DNA from: Centropus unirufus
Lineage: Eukaryota; Chordata; Aves; Cuculiformes; Centropidae
Direction of reading: 5' to 3'
Assembly (NCBI GenBank): GCA_013397695.1
Contig: VYZI01000084.1
Span: forward strand, 867,655 to 931,654
DNA: 64,000 bases
The translations under genes were made by a program, and so were the position numbers. Numbering within the stretch: position 1 is the stretch's first letter; each line of letters starts with the position of its first letter. Below the pieces are notes generated by a model. That model was not told where the DNA came from. It searched no databases and saw only the letters and a program-made list of their open reading frames with translations. Positions 27,801 to 39,800 of the stretch are shown in pieces.

Positions 27801-30800
27801 ACACACAGCAGCAGGTGATGGCGGGGCCAGTTATTGGCTGCGTGCTCCAGTGGTACCAGGCAAAGATGCTGCTGCTGAGGTGACTGGTCTAAACTCTGTG
27901 ACAAACGAAGGGTTAACAATGCATGGATTTCAAGGGGCTCTGTTTAGTTTCCTTAGGTTTTCTTTTCTTTTTTTTTTTTATTATTTTACTTTATTTTTTT
28001 GTTGTTTTTTGTTTAATTTCTGTGTTCTGGCCACACCCAGGAGAACCGTCTGCTTTTGATTTCTCCCTTTACGGTTACATGGTAAATTTTCTTTCTCATT
28101 CTTCAGAGATGGAAACGTTCAAATACTATATATATATATATATACACATTTATTTATTTTTTTCACTGCTCATCATGTTGCTTGTTATTTATTGCAGAGT
28201 CTGAGGCCAGACTAAAAGGGTGGCAGTTACTCGGTCTCTTCAGGCCCTTTGAATAAACGTTTGGGTAAAAAGGGGTTAGTCTGGCACTACAAATTACTCA
28301 CAAATCCTAAAAAGTTTTGCTGGGGTTGTTTACTGTTCTCTGGGCACACTGAGGCTTAAACTTATTTTCTGCTTGGGAGAAGTTCCTGGCAGTTGCTGGT
28401 GGAATTGATTGAAAATTTATTGTTTATCATAACAATCTTATTAGACCAAAAGTATTTGTTTATTCTAAATTTTAGAAACTTCTAAGTTTTTATTTTCTCA
28501 GGATTGCATCTTCCCTTCCTCTGGCTCCATACCTACTACTATGGAGCAAACCAGTACTTGCTATAAAGCTAAGCTAGTAAATATTGGACATCTGCCACCT
28601 CTTTTTTATCCTTTTTTTTTTTTATTATTTTTCAAGGGCAAGACAACCTTGGGAGGGAAAATGGAGAATTGTTTGTTGTATATGTGTTTAGGTTCAAATT
28701 AATCCCTATTCTTTACAGGTCATCTGTGAGAAGGAGTTAAAAAAATATATGTGCTTTTTTTTCTCTCCCACATCAAATATATGTATATATAATTGCTAGT
28801 TTGTAAACGTAGAAATAGCAAAAATGTCAAGCATGGCTCACCTATTTTTCCTGATGAAAACCTGAATGTCTAAGAGGTGCATTAAGAAGACAAACCAAGG
28901 GGGCACAAATACTGACTGCCATATTCAAATAGGTAAAGTGATAATTGAGTACTGACGTTAAATGGTTCTCAACAAAGACAGTGGCACAAAGAATGATCTG
29001 TCAGTAAAACATAAATTGTGGTTAATTACTCATGTTATTCAGAATCAGGTTAATTCTGTTTTAATTCATTTTCTTAGTTATTTTCATATAGTCTGCATGT
29101 GGATTGTACCCCACCTTGAGTTAACTTATTAAAAATATTGAAAATGCCTAATCAGTTTAAAGATTTTTTTCATGGTAATTAACTATGGGTTTTTAAAACC
29201 CTGTGCAGACTTCACTAATTGCAAACAAATGTAAATTAAAGTACTCTTAGTTTGGTTCTAGCCTGCACAGATTAATGTCTAAAAAATTGCCTTCCATGTG
29301 CTCTCCAGCTTTCAGTTCACATCATCACCGAAGACATAAATTTCATTTGGTCTCCACAGGCTTGTCTAGAACAAACAGAAATTATAATGTAAAAAGGGAA
29401 GAGGGAAATAGAGGTTCCTGTTGCAGTCTTTACCTTCCCTCCTCCCCAGCCTTTTAAAGATGCTTTTTCCCTATTTTGTAGAGCAAGGGGGAAAGGTGTT
29501 GCTCTGTTTCGCAGTCTTGCCTTTCTCTGTGGGGGTTCTTTGAAGCAGACATGGTACCCTGTCTCTTCAGATTTGGCTTTACTATTATACGTCTCACAGC
29601 CACCCTGGTTCCCAGCAACATATTGGAATTATATGTGGTTGGGCTATTTATTTTGACCTGATTTCTTGTAGCTCCAATTTTAATTAATTTAAACAGAAGA
29701 CTTTTTTGCTGTTCTGAAAAAGACATCGATTTGTTATTTATATTGTTTTATATTTCTAGCTGGAGAAATGAAATTATCTGAAGCTTAAGATTATTGGGTT
29801 AGAGCCCGAAAGAACTGTTGTTGATCTCCGTGTTGCAGTACTTGGCATAGTTCTATTATTGCTGTTCAGGGTTAAAAAAGGAAAGAAAGGAAGAAAGAAA
29901 CATCCCCCCTGCACTTTACAAATGTGGAACAGTTTTGTGCTGGAAAACCTAGCTTTGGATGATAAAGACCAGCATGTGCAAACATATTTGGCTTTTTAAG
30001 ACTAGTACTGTAAAGACCTTTAAAAAAGCACTTGAAGAATGCTGGCTTGCTTGTGCCGTGTTGCAAACAGTGCTTAGAAATCGAGATGCTATTTTTGTAG
30101 AGAGGGCTGTCCGGTCCACGCGTATCGACCCTGAGCTGCATGGAGGGGGCTGCAAGGCTGGCATGCTGTTTCCCTGACAAGGCGTAGCTGTAGGTCACTC
30201 ACATCACCTCACTCTCCAGTTAATATCAGGAGTTCCCACTGCATCAAATGCAAGCTTTGTTCTTCCTGCTCCGGAGGGTACTGGAGCCAGCAGAGATTGC
30301 TCTCTGTACGTGTAACTGGTATTTGCTTTATAGCAAGCCACAGGAGTCAGTTACTCCTGTTTCGAAGATACCCTAAAAGCAGAACACAACAATTTTTTTT
30401 TTGTAATGGCATGAGGAATATCTCATCACAGTTGTCCGTAACACGATGCCATTTGTTAGTTAAAAATCCTAATTCACTTAGTCACATTGGCTCTGTTTTA
30501 ATGTCAGTGCACTCATCCTTATGGAAGGAAGCATGACCTCCTACCCTCCCTGCTATGTGTCTGCATGAGTTGGCAGCAGCATGAGCATGTAGGACAGGCG
30601 TGTGTTGCACGTGCCTTCATGGATGCAGTAAACCAACATTTGTCTAACTAAAAGGACATTTTTGTAATCCTGAAGCCTTTGTCGTTGTTCCAATGAGGGC
30701 ACATCAATTTTTCTCAAACTTCATGGTCCGACTAGGCAGAGGTTTATTACCATCCATGGCGCAGAGGTTGCCATCACAGAACTAAGCCATTAAGCAAGAT

Positions 30801-33800
30801 GGGAGGGAGGGAAGGTAGCTGTAGGTCAGGAGTGTCAGACAAAACCTGCCCATATTGATGAATCAGTATTCAGGCGTTGTATCTATGCTCAAGTCCAAGA
30901 CAATTCTTACAGATAGGAAAATTCTGGAGCTAGAATATGTGATACTGAAAATCTTTGGTAATGTTTAACTGATGGTGCCACCCAGAAGCCCTGCTTACGT
31001 CCAGAGCCCCATGCGCTATTAGGGAAGGTACTGGTGTAGGCTTAGACATGAGCTGTGCCCCGAAGAGCTTACAAGGGATGCTTTACAAACAACCCTTCCT
31101 CTCAACAGTTCTCCAAGGTAGGTAATTATTACTGTCTCCGTTTTACAGGTGGGAAAAGCGAGGTTCAGTGTTTGATTTGCCCAAAGCTTCACAGAGATCC
31201 TGGTGCCAGGCGTGAACTCAGATCGCTGCTCGCTCTCGTAGCATTTTCCCAAGAGAATGAAGTGCTGCACAGTGTCGATGTCCTGTATCATGTCCGGGGG
31301 GTCCTGCAAACTATGCGTGAGGGGAGGGAAGCCCCGCTAGGGCTTGACCAGCTTGCCTGTGTTGGAGCAGGATTTAATGTTTTTAAACAAACAAAACAAA
31401 CCAAAACAAAAACAATTGTCTCGAGTAACTTTGTACTTCTTTTTTGGTCTGGCCTCAATTGCTTTTATGTTTTCTTTGTTTTTAATTACTCTTATTATTC
31501 TTAATATGATTACAGTTCCTTTATTTTATCGAATTTAATTTCTTTCATTTATGAAACATGCATGAACCAACAATGTGACTCTAGGAGGTTATTGCTGAGT
31601 TGTGCTGATGTCAATTTCATACTGTGATATTTTTTCTCTATTTACCTAGAGATCAGTATTTCAATATATAACGATGTGCATGTTTTCCCCCCTTCTCCCG
31701 CTGCATGCAGGGATTCGGGTTCGTAACTTTCGAGAATAGTGCTGATGCAGACAGGGCCAGGGAGAAATTACACGGCACCGTGGTAGAGGGCCGTAAAATC
31801 GAGGTGCATGTCTTCAGTAATTCAATTTCTTCTTTATATTTATGCTTTTGATTTCTTTTTGTGTCTTGCCTCACTTATTTCACATTTGGATCCCAGTCTC
31901 GTGTGTGCGTGTGTGTTTGTGTCTGTGTCCTTCACCTCCCTGCACTGAAATGTATAAAAGTTTACACCCCTTACGGAATATTTTTATTGTTGATTTGGGT
32001 ATTTTTCTTTTCTTTCTTCTTTTATTAAGTTTTTTTTCCCCACCCACTCCGAATTTTTGCCCTTCTGCTGTCTTGATTTTTCCTTTGCTTCAGTTTGCAA
32101 GGCTCCAATTTCCTGTTACCAGGCCTGAACAAAACTAACTGAAAGAGTACTGTCCGACTTCTAACTCTGTGTCCGTAAAAGAAAGCAGGGGGCCAGCCAG
32201 TATCCTCTCTTTCTTCCGAGGCCAGTTCTCCTTCACGCAAGTGTGAGATGATGCCCGTGGTGGGAGGGAATGTATGGGGCAGAAACCCCGAGTGGGCTGT
32301 GTTAAACACGACGCTGGTTTCTTGGCTTGCCTGTGGTCAAGAGTCGGCTTGGTGGAAGCTAATCCTTAAAGTTTGTAGCTCTCACTGCAGGGGGGTGAGG
32401 GGTTAGCATTGGCTGGCCAACGTGGCCATATGTCGGGCATGCCTGGTGTTGACCAGTTTGGTGTTCCACTGTGGTGAAGGCTAACTGGTGTCTTCCCTCT
32501 ATCACTCTTTCTTTAAAAAAGAAAAAAAAAAAAGGAAAACAAAAGTACAAATATTTAAACAAAAAAGCCGCCGTTTTTGAGTAAGATGTCTGCATATTTT
32601 GCCTTTTTTTGTTTTGTTTTTTTTATTTCCCTTTTCGATGGTTTAGCGTTTAGGGCCCTTCACTTGACTCACTCTTTCCATGGTAACTATACACAATGCT
32701 GGCGATGGTACGAGTTGGCGGTAAGTGAAACAAAAGCACTAGAGAAGAAGCTTTTTTCTTTTTTTTATTTTTTAATTTTTCTTAAAATTACAAAAAAAGC
32801 CAAAATTAAATAAGAAAGAAAAAAAATCCATCTGCCATCTCACATTAACACTACAAAATGTGATTTGACTTGTTGTCCCCACCCACCTCCTTCCTCCTTC
32901 TCCCCCTTTTATTTTCAATGCTGTTGAGTAATGCCGCCTGGACTTTGGATGTACATATCGTTTTGTAGCAGTCTGAGCTGTTTGATTACTGACTTCATGG
33001 TGATTTCCCCTTGCACATCTTACTCAGAGTTACTGAACTCCAGTTTGGCTGGTTTTTATTAATGCACCCATTTCCTCTTCTCTCTCCTGCCCCTTCTTTC
33101 TGCTGCTCTCTCTTTGGGACCTGTTTGTAGCTGTTACTGTTTTATTTTCTCTCTTTTTCTTTCTCTTTCTGCCCCCCTCCCCGGTTTATTTCTTTACTCA
33201 GTTAAACGCAGCTGTTGGTATCTTTGCTGACTCGTGGTTTCTGAGCGGTTCTGGCAATTTTTCCTTTAAGTGCTTGTGTTGCACTTTGCTGTAGCAGCTG
33301 ATTTCAGGCACTCGCTCCATCTTAATGACTGTCTGTGAAGACCCTCCCTCCTCCCCTCCCCACCCTCTGAATCAATTGTGGTTGTTTTTTTTCTTTCTTT
33401 TATCTGTGTGTGTTTAACTGCATGCTCTCAGTCTCATCACTGTTGTTTCCCATTCTTTCTTTTTAAATGTGTAATGTTTCTATTGTTTTGGGGCTGAAGA
33501 GAGTAAATGTAGCTCCAGACTCCCCACCCTGCCTAAGCTCACTATGAATAAGTCCTAAGGGCCAAGAGCAGCTTTTATTTTTATAGCCTTCTTTTTCCTC
33601 TTCTTGACTCTGGCCCCAATGTTCGTTTGGCTTGAGTTTTGATAAATTATCAATGTTGTTTGAAGACTTCACCCTCCTTGCAAGAACTTTGAGGCTGTCT
33701 GACACGGGGCTGCAGTAACTTGGCTTCCAAACTGGTCCATCTTTTCTTTATCAGCACCATCTCTGTGGTAACACCCCACTTGCTTGAGCAATCAAACCGC

Positions 33801-36800
33801 TTGGAACTACGCAGAGCTCTGTAAAGAGGGTGGAGGGCACAATAAAAACCAAAAAGAGGCCCAGGTCTACTGCTATATATGTTTTTTGCTCCATGAAATT
33901 TGTGACAAGGGAAAAATAATGTGGAAAATTATTTGACAATGGTGGGGAGGAAATTGGTGAACATAGGCCATCCAGACTCCTGGTGGCATTCCAGAAATTT
34001 TCCCAAGCCTGGGAAGTTCGAGTCTGAAGCTGGTGGACTCCAGGCTATTTTCTTCTATTTTAAAAGTACACCTGCCAGTGAGCTGCTGGCCCCCCGTCCC
34101 AACAGTGAGCTTGATAAACAAGTCATCTTATGCATCACCTGGTTCAGTTCCCCTACCCTGGGATGCAGAAATTTTTGCTGCCTCTTGACCAGAACTTGGA
34201 CAAAACCTCCAGTGTTTTGCCCTGTTTGATTGATGAGCTGAAAATAAGCACACGCCAAGGGGTGGCAGGATGGTGGAGAATCTGCACTTTACTCTCGTTG
34301 GCCTTCTGTTTAATGCATAATTTTAAAATGCCACGTTTAGCTGTAACTTTTATAATTTAATTAAATGGCAACTGTTAAAAGTAATTTAAAGATTGCATTC
34401 TTGTAAAATTAGTTGTTTAATTTATTTTGCTCAGAGAAGTATAGTGTGTGTGTGTGTATGTGTGGTATCTGAGAGTTTTCAATCGTTTTCCCTAATATCC
34501 TATGCTTCCTTCCCTCTCCCCCCTCCCCTTTCTTACTTTCAGGTTAACAATGCCACAGCACGAGTGATGACCAATAAGAAGATGGTCACACCTTACGCAA
34601 ATGGTAAGAGAGACTGTTTGTTCTAATGATGATCTGAGGTTTGAAGGAAGACAAAAGGGAAAAGTCAAGGCTGCTCTTCAGGACCTAAAAAAAAACCCAA
34701 GCCAAAAGAAACACACAAAACCCCATAAATCCTGATTTATAGCATCTTCCTTCGGTAGAACTCGTAAGAGTTTATGGAGGAATACCGTGTTACAGATGGA
34801 GAAGCAGGGGGAGAGGAGTGATGTGTCACTGCTGGGACACGGGACACTGCAGTGATGTGCCAAGCTGGGAAAAGAAACCGAGGACTGCTGGGTTTCCTGC
34901 TGCTGTTGCAAGCTGATGCTGTACAATGGGATGTGCAGTACTCCCGAGTCTCCTTGCCATCAGGTGGAGATAAAAACATGAATGGAGAAGTATAACTTGG
35001 TATATATAATCGGATAGAGCTCAGTTTAGGTTCTAACTGTGAAAGTACAGCTGTCCACAAGCAGCCAGCTGAGCAGAGGCATTGCACTGCTTGTTTGCTC
35101 TCTCTTTGTTACAGACTTTGCCTGTGTTCAGTTATTTTCCAGTGAACCTGAACAGAGAAAGACCAAGTTGTTTGGGTAACGAAGGTTCCTGTTTGATCAG
35201 GATGCCTTGGTTCTTCTGCCTGTGCAGTCATTCTATTGCATAGGCATATGTGGCATAAAAAGTTGCTCTCCTGGCAGCTGCTTAGATACGGATTGTTAAT
35301 CTCAGTCTTGGTCCTAAAACTGGCTAAAAATACTTCATGGTCTGAAAATGTTCCTGAGCAGCTTCAACAATGCAGGAAGCTGTGTATAGGTAGTTGACAG
35401 TCAGTGAATCCATTTTGATTGCAACCTAAGACTCAGAAGATATGAATTTAATTTGTCCCTCTGCTACCGACTCGTTGTGTTGCTCTTGGCAAAGAAATCA
35501 ATTTTTTAATTTATTTTTTTTTAAGTTTTGGTTACAGAACTATGATAACAGGGCCAGGGAGAAAGGCTAGAATTCTGAGTCTTGGTATATGAAAGGTGCG
35601 AGGAGATCTTGTAGTAAAATGCATTGTAGCTCTGTTATGTTGTCCTGAAAACAAGGGCGGAAAATGCATAGGACTGGTAGCAGAACTTGGCTTATTTAGC
35701 AGTCACTTGTGAAACCCTGATTACAGGCAGCAATATTTAGCTTTTGCAGCCAGCAATTTAAAGCCAGCTTTAAAGCTATGCAAAGATATTTAGTATTAGG
35801 CTAGGCTTAAGGCACACTGATACGTGGTTGTATGACTGTTACTAAATTTAAGGGTTGATCTCAGTCCTCTAATTGCCACCGTTCACTTGAGTATTTTGCC
35901 ATCAAGGTGGGCAGTGCAGCAGCATCATATCCAGTCTTGTGGAGGGAGTGTGCTGTGCATCTCCTGTTGATACTCTGCCAGCAGATGAAGGGGTGGTGTT
36001 GATGGGCTTCAGTTCACAAAGTTGTTCATACGGTTTCTATGCTGGTTAGAGGTGTTTAAGTGCAAGAAGTGCATCGGGAATCTCCAGGACAGAGGAAGGG
36101 TGTGGTTTTAATTAAATAAAAATACCTGTGTGATTCCTAGCTGAACAGTTGAGATGTTTCCTGAAAGGAATGCTTTGTGGAAGCCAGCTCAGATTGGGAT
36201 GTTAGCTTTGCAACCCTTGCTTCTCTCCCTGCATAGAAAGTGGGGGAAGAAACAAGACAGAAATGTTTCTTGATCTGACTGGAAGATGTGTTCCTTCTCG
36301 TATATTTATAAGAACTATTTATTCTCTTGTAGATTTTATGTTAATGATTTGCAGTTCTTGACAATTATCCAGGTCATATATAAATTAAGTTCTCTGGGAA
36401 GGCTTTCACCTGAAAAGCAGCATAAAGAAGCCAGGAAATAGTAAAATAACACAAAGAGGAGAAAATTTGAATTGCTTTTCTGTACCGTAGTCTTGTGATT
36501 CAGTTAGTGAGGAAATTCAGGTGCTCTTGCTTTGTAGCAGATCGCTAGCAAATAAGGCAGGAGGATTTTTTTGAGAATTTGAGGCTATCAATTGATTTGC
36601 CTGGGATGACAGTCAGGCTGGTGGTTTGAGAGAGCTTTTTGGATCCGCAGCATCCCTGGTAAAAGCAGGGAGGAGCTGGAGGAGCTGGCAGCAAGGTTCA
36701 TGGTGAGAACGCAGGGTTGCCTGGTGGTAATGGCGAGTATTCATGTAAGATAGTTGGCCTTCCCTTGGCAGACTGTGGATCAGCCCATGTTTTGTTGTTC

Positions 36801-39800
36801 CCGACCTTTACCTAGAACTTGCCATTAGAAAAAGGCAGTTGGCCTCCATCTACACCAAGGGGGATTGAGGCAAAGCAGAAATTGGAAAGAGCTGTGCATG
36901 TGAAGCTGGGGTGCACACAAGAAACCGTTCCCCCTACCCACACTGCCCGCTCCTTCTCTTGGTGTAGATTTTGGCATTCACTGCAGTCTTTGTTGTTTCA
37001 GGTTGGAAGTTGAGTCCTGTGGTTGGAGCGGTGTACGGCCCTGAGTTATATGCAGGTAGAGCTTAAGTAGACACTTCCACTTCTGCCATTTAACTACAGT
37101 GGTGTTTGTTTGTGTTCTCAATCTGCTGTTTCTTTATAACCTTTTTACGTTTTGTTTTTTTTTGTTGTTGTTTGTTTTGTTTGTGTTTTTTTTTTTATTC
37201 TTTTTAAAATTAAATTAGCGTCCAGCTTTCAAGCAGATGTCTCGCTGGGCAATGACGCCGCAGTGCCCCTGTCAGGAAGGGGGGGTATTAACACTTACAT
37301 TCCTTTAATCAGTAAGTAGCCCCCGTTGGCCCCTGTATTGTTACTATGCTTGAGTTAACAATGACCTGTTACCCTTCTTCTCTCCAGTCTGTATAATATA
37401 TACTTGAAAGGATGGGTCTTGCTGGGAATGAGTTCACCTTGAGCCAAAGCATACTGTGCAGTGGCTTTAACTTGTTCATCTGCTGTGTTTTTCTCTACTG
37501 GTGGATGGGTCATCCTGAGCGATGAGGAGGCTGTGGAACAAGGGGAGGGCTTTTGTGAGGAACAGGCCATTCCCTTGCCCTGCTCCCCCTTTTGAAATCA
37601 AAGAAAACCAAACAGACAAATCCCTAAAGTACATATTATACAAGCTGTTCATCCGCGAGTCTGCAGGGCCACTAGTGGCATGCACCTGGACGCACGTTGG
37701 GTTGGGTTTGGGCCTGGGATTCCTTCCCTCTTAGTATCTGTTTATTAGGTGTTTGCGGATGCCTCTGCGGTTTTAAATCACTTCATCATGAGCCAGTTTA
37801 CTCTAGTGTAAATGATAATAAAGCAGACCCCACCATACATGAGGCCAGTTACTGGTCACGCTTATTAAATGAAGGTGGGCTCTCAGTAAACTGGCACTTT
37901 ATGGGAAGTTTCTGCTGCTGTTATATGGGCTATCTTGTCTTTCAGGCTTTAAAATGAACATGCAGAGGATTGGGTGGCAAAGAGTGGGAGGGGAAAGGAG
38001 GGAAGAGACTGATGTAAGTTGGTTGACTTTAAGGGCCTCTTGACAAATTATTTTAAAGAGCCTCTGCAGTTTTGGAAGAGCGGCCTGCTGTATCGATAGT
38101 AACTTTCTGTGCTTCTCGGACTCTAACCAGACTGCATGGCAGTGTCAGAAGGCGGGGGGGATTCCTACCCTGTCTGTGTTGGATGAGGCATGTCAAAGCA
38201 TTAACCTCTTGCATGCCAAACCTCTCTGCAACCCCTCTTCCCCCAAAGGCCATGGTCTAGCAGGAAGTATGTATCGGATGCTTGCTGGGTTATAAGCATG
38301 CTCCTCTGCAGGACTGATGCAAAATGTCCCACCGCTGTGGAGCTATCGTGTCACTGTTTGAGGCCAATGGTTGTTCTCTGGGCAGGGGCTTGGATCCTTT
38401 TCACCCCCCCACCCTGTCTGTCTTTACAGTTCCAGGCTTCCCATATCCAACTGCAGCCACCACAGCAGCCGCGTTTCGGGGAGCCCATCTGAGGGGCCGA
38501 GGAAGGACAGTGTATGGGGCAGTCCGGGCAGTACCTCCCACAGCCATCCCTGCCTACCCAGGGTAAGCACTGGTCATGAGAGCACAGTGCTCTGCACAAC
38601 CGTGTCAAATAGCCGATTGGTTAACCAAAAAATAATTAAAATTGTCTGGATGGTGAGAGTCAGGATACTGCTAGTGCCAAAGCATTTTACACACTGTGGC
38701 ATCCAGTGGGGGCAAATCTAAATTTTTTCCACCTTAACCTCTTGACTGAAACAATTTTCAGTATTTGCAACAGTTTAAAGTGCTGGTGAATTCCTTCTCA
38801 TGATTTATCAATTCGTCCACGTGGTATTTGTCATCCATTGACCCAAAACATTGCGGTGCGGCTGAGAAGGACGCAAAGAGAGAGGGTCTAAAATTTCCCA
38901 AAAGGTTCTGGTCTTTGCACCCCATTTGCATTTTCATATCCAGGAATGAGGAATATTATCCATTACCTTCATGCCTCACCATCTGGCAGTAGGACACAGA
39001 AGAGCCAGTTACCCACAATGGATTTGCTTTCTTTGTTGGAGACGGTTTAAAAAGGTTTAAAACAAAGATTAATCAAGTCCATTAATTTAAAGTTGGGAGT
39101 GTTTGGGATACAGAGAGAATAAAAACTCATCATTCTTTTGACTGTTGGATGAAGCAATGGTAAATATGTGACTTCAGCATTCTTTGCACTCTGACTTTTC
39201 ACTAGTAATTAAGTGGAATAGATGCTGTTACGAGAGTATTCTGCTGTTTAAAAGTGCAGGGAACTAGGTTTGTATCTGAGTTTTGCCTTGTTTTTTTGTT
39301 TGTTTGTTCAAGTATGATGGAACAACAGATTTATTGGCAAATTGCTTCCCAACTGTCTTTTTGTTTCTGATTTGAGGATACTTTATTCATACTACCTTTC
39401 TCTAGAATTTTACTTGCCATATTTTTCAGGCAACGTGTTCAGAAAGAATAGGAGTAGGAATGAATCTGTGAACACAGAGAAGCAGACTGTCCCTTTTTTC
39501 CTTTAGACTAGCCCCAGAAAGGAGGAAGAAAAACTATAAATCTTTTATTAAAAAGGGAGGTGGAAGCCACACACTTCAGTGCAAGGAGCTGGCCTGATAT
39601 ATACTGGATAAGCTTATGACTACCTTCTGTAGCAGATTAAGTACTGAGAGCTACTGTGGCCCTTTATCTCTTTTGAGTCCAGTCTGATATTTAAAGTGGA
39701 GCTCAAAGCATCAAGCCACAGCAGTCACATATCTGTATAGCTTTGCTCTCTGGCAAATCTGTCAATGTTTGTATTTAATTCACTGGCCGACTTTGAATGA

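Larger units (their letters stand above)
22592..31710 (+). other. RBFOX2: RBFOX2 intron (9.1 kb)
   Basis: The intron runs between GTAAGT at 22592 and GCATGCAG at 31710. It holds a CTC-rich tract near 24970-25000, an (AT)n repeat at 28127-28144 and a MIR element at about 31040-31270. Its last 160 nt carry three TGCATG motifs. No additional exon was recognised. The stretch 28600-29250 is strongly AT-rich. Confidence 0.85.

Noticed and set aside
31055..31504. 149-codon open frame on the + strand
   Set aside because: It runs through an antisense MIR element and then A-rich and T-rich intron. No family resemblance and no splice support.
33191..33202. Very strong 3' splice-site-like sequence (long CT tract, TTTACTCAG)
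   Set aside because: No convincing donor follows within exon range and it is not an AG|GT recursive site, so I do not call an exon.
34780..34900. MIR-like words (TTACAGATGGAGAAGC) after the 61-nt exon
   Set aside because: Only one block matches well. Too diverged to list as a separate element.
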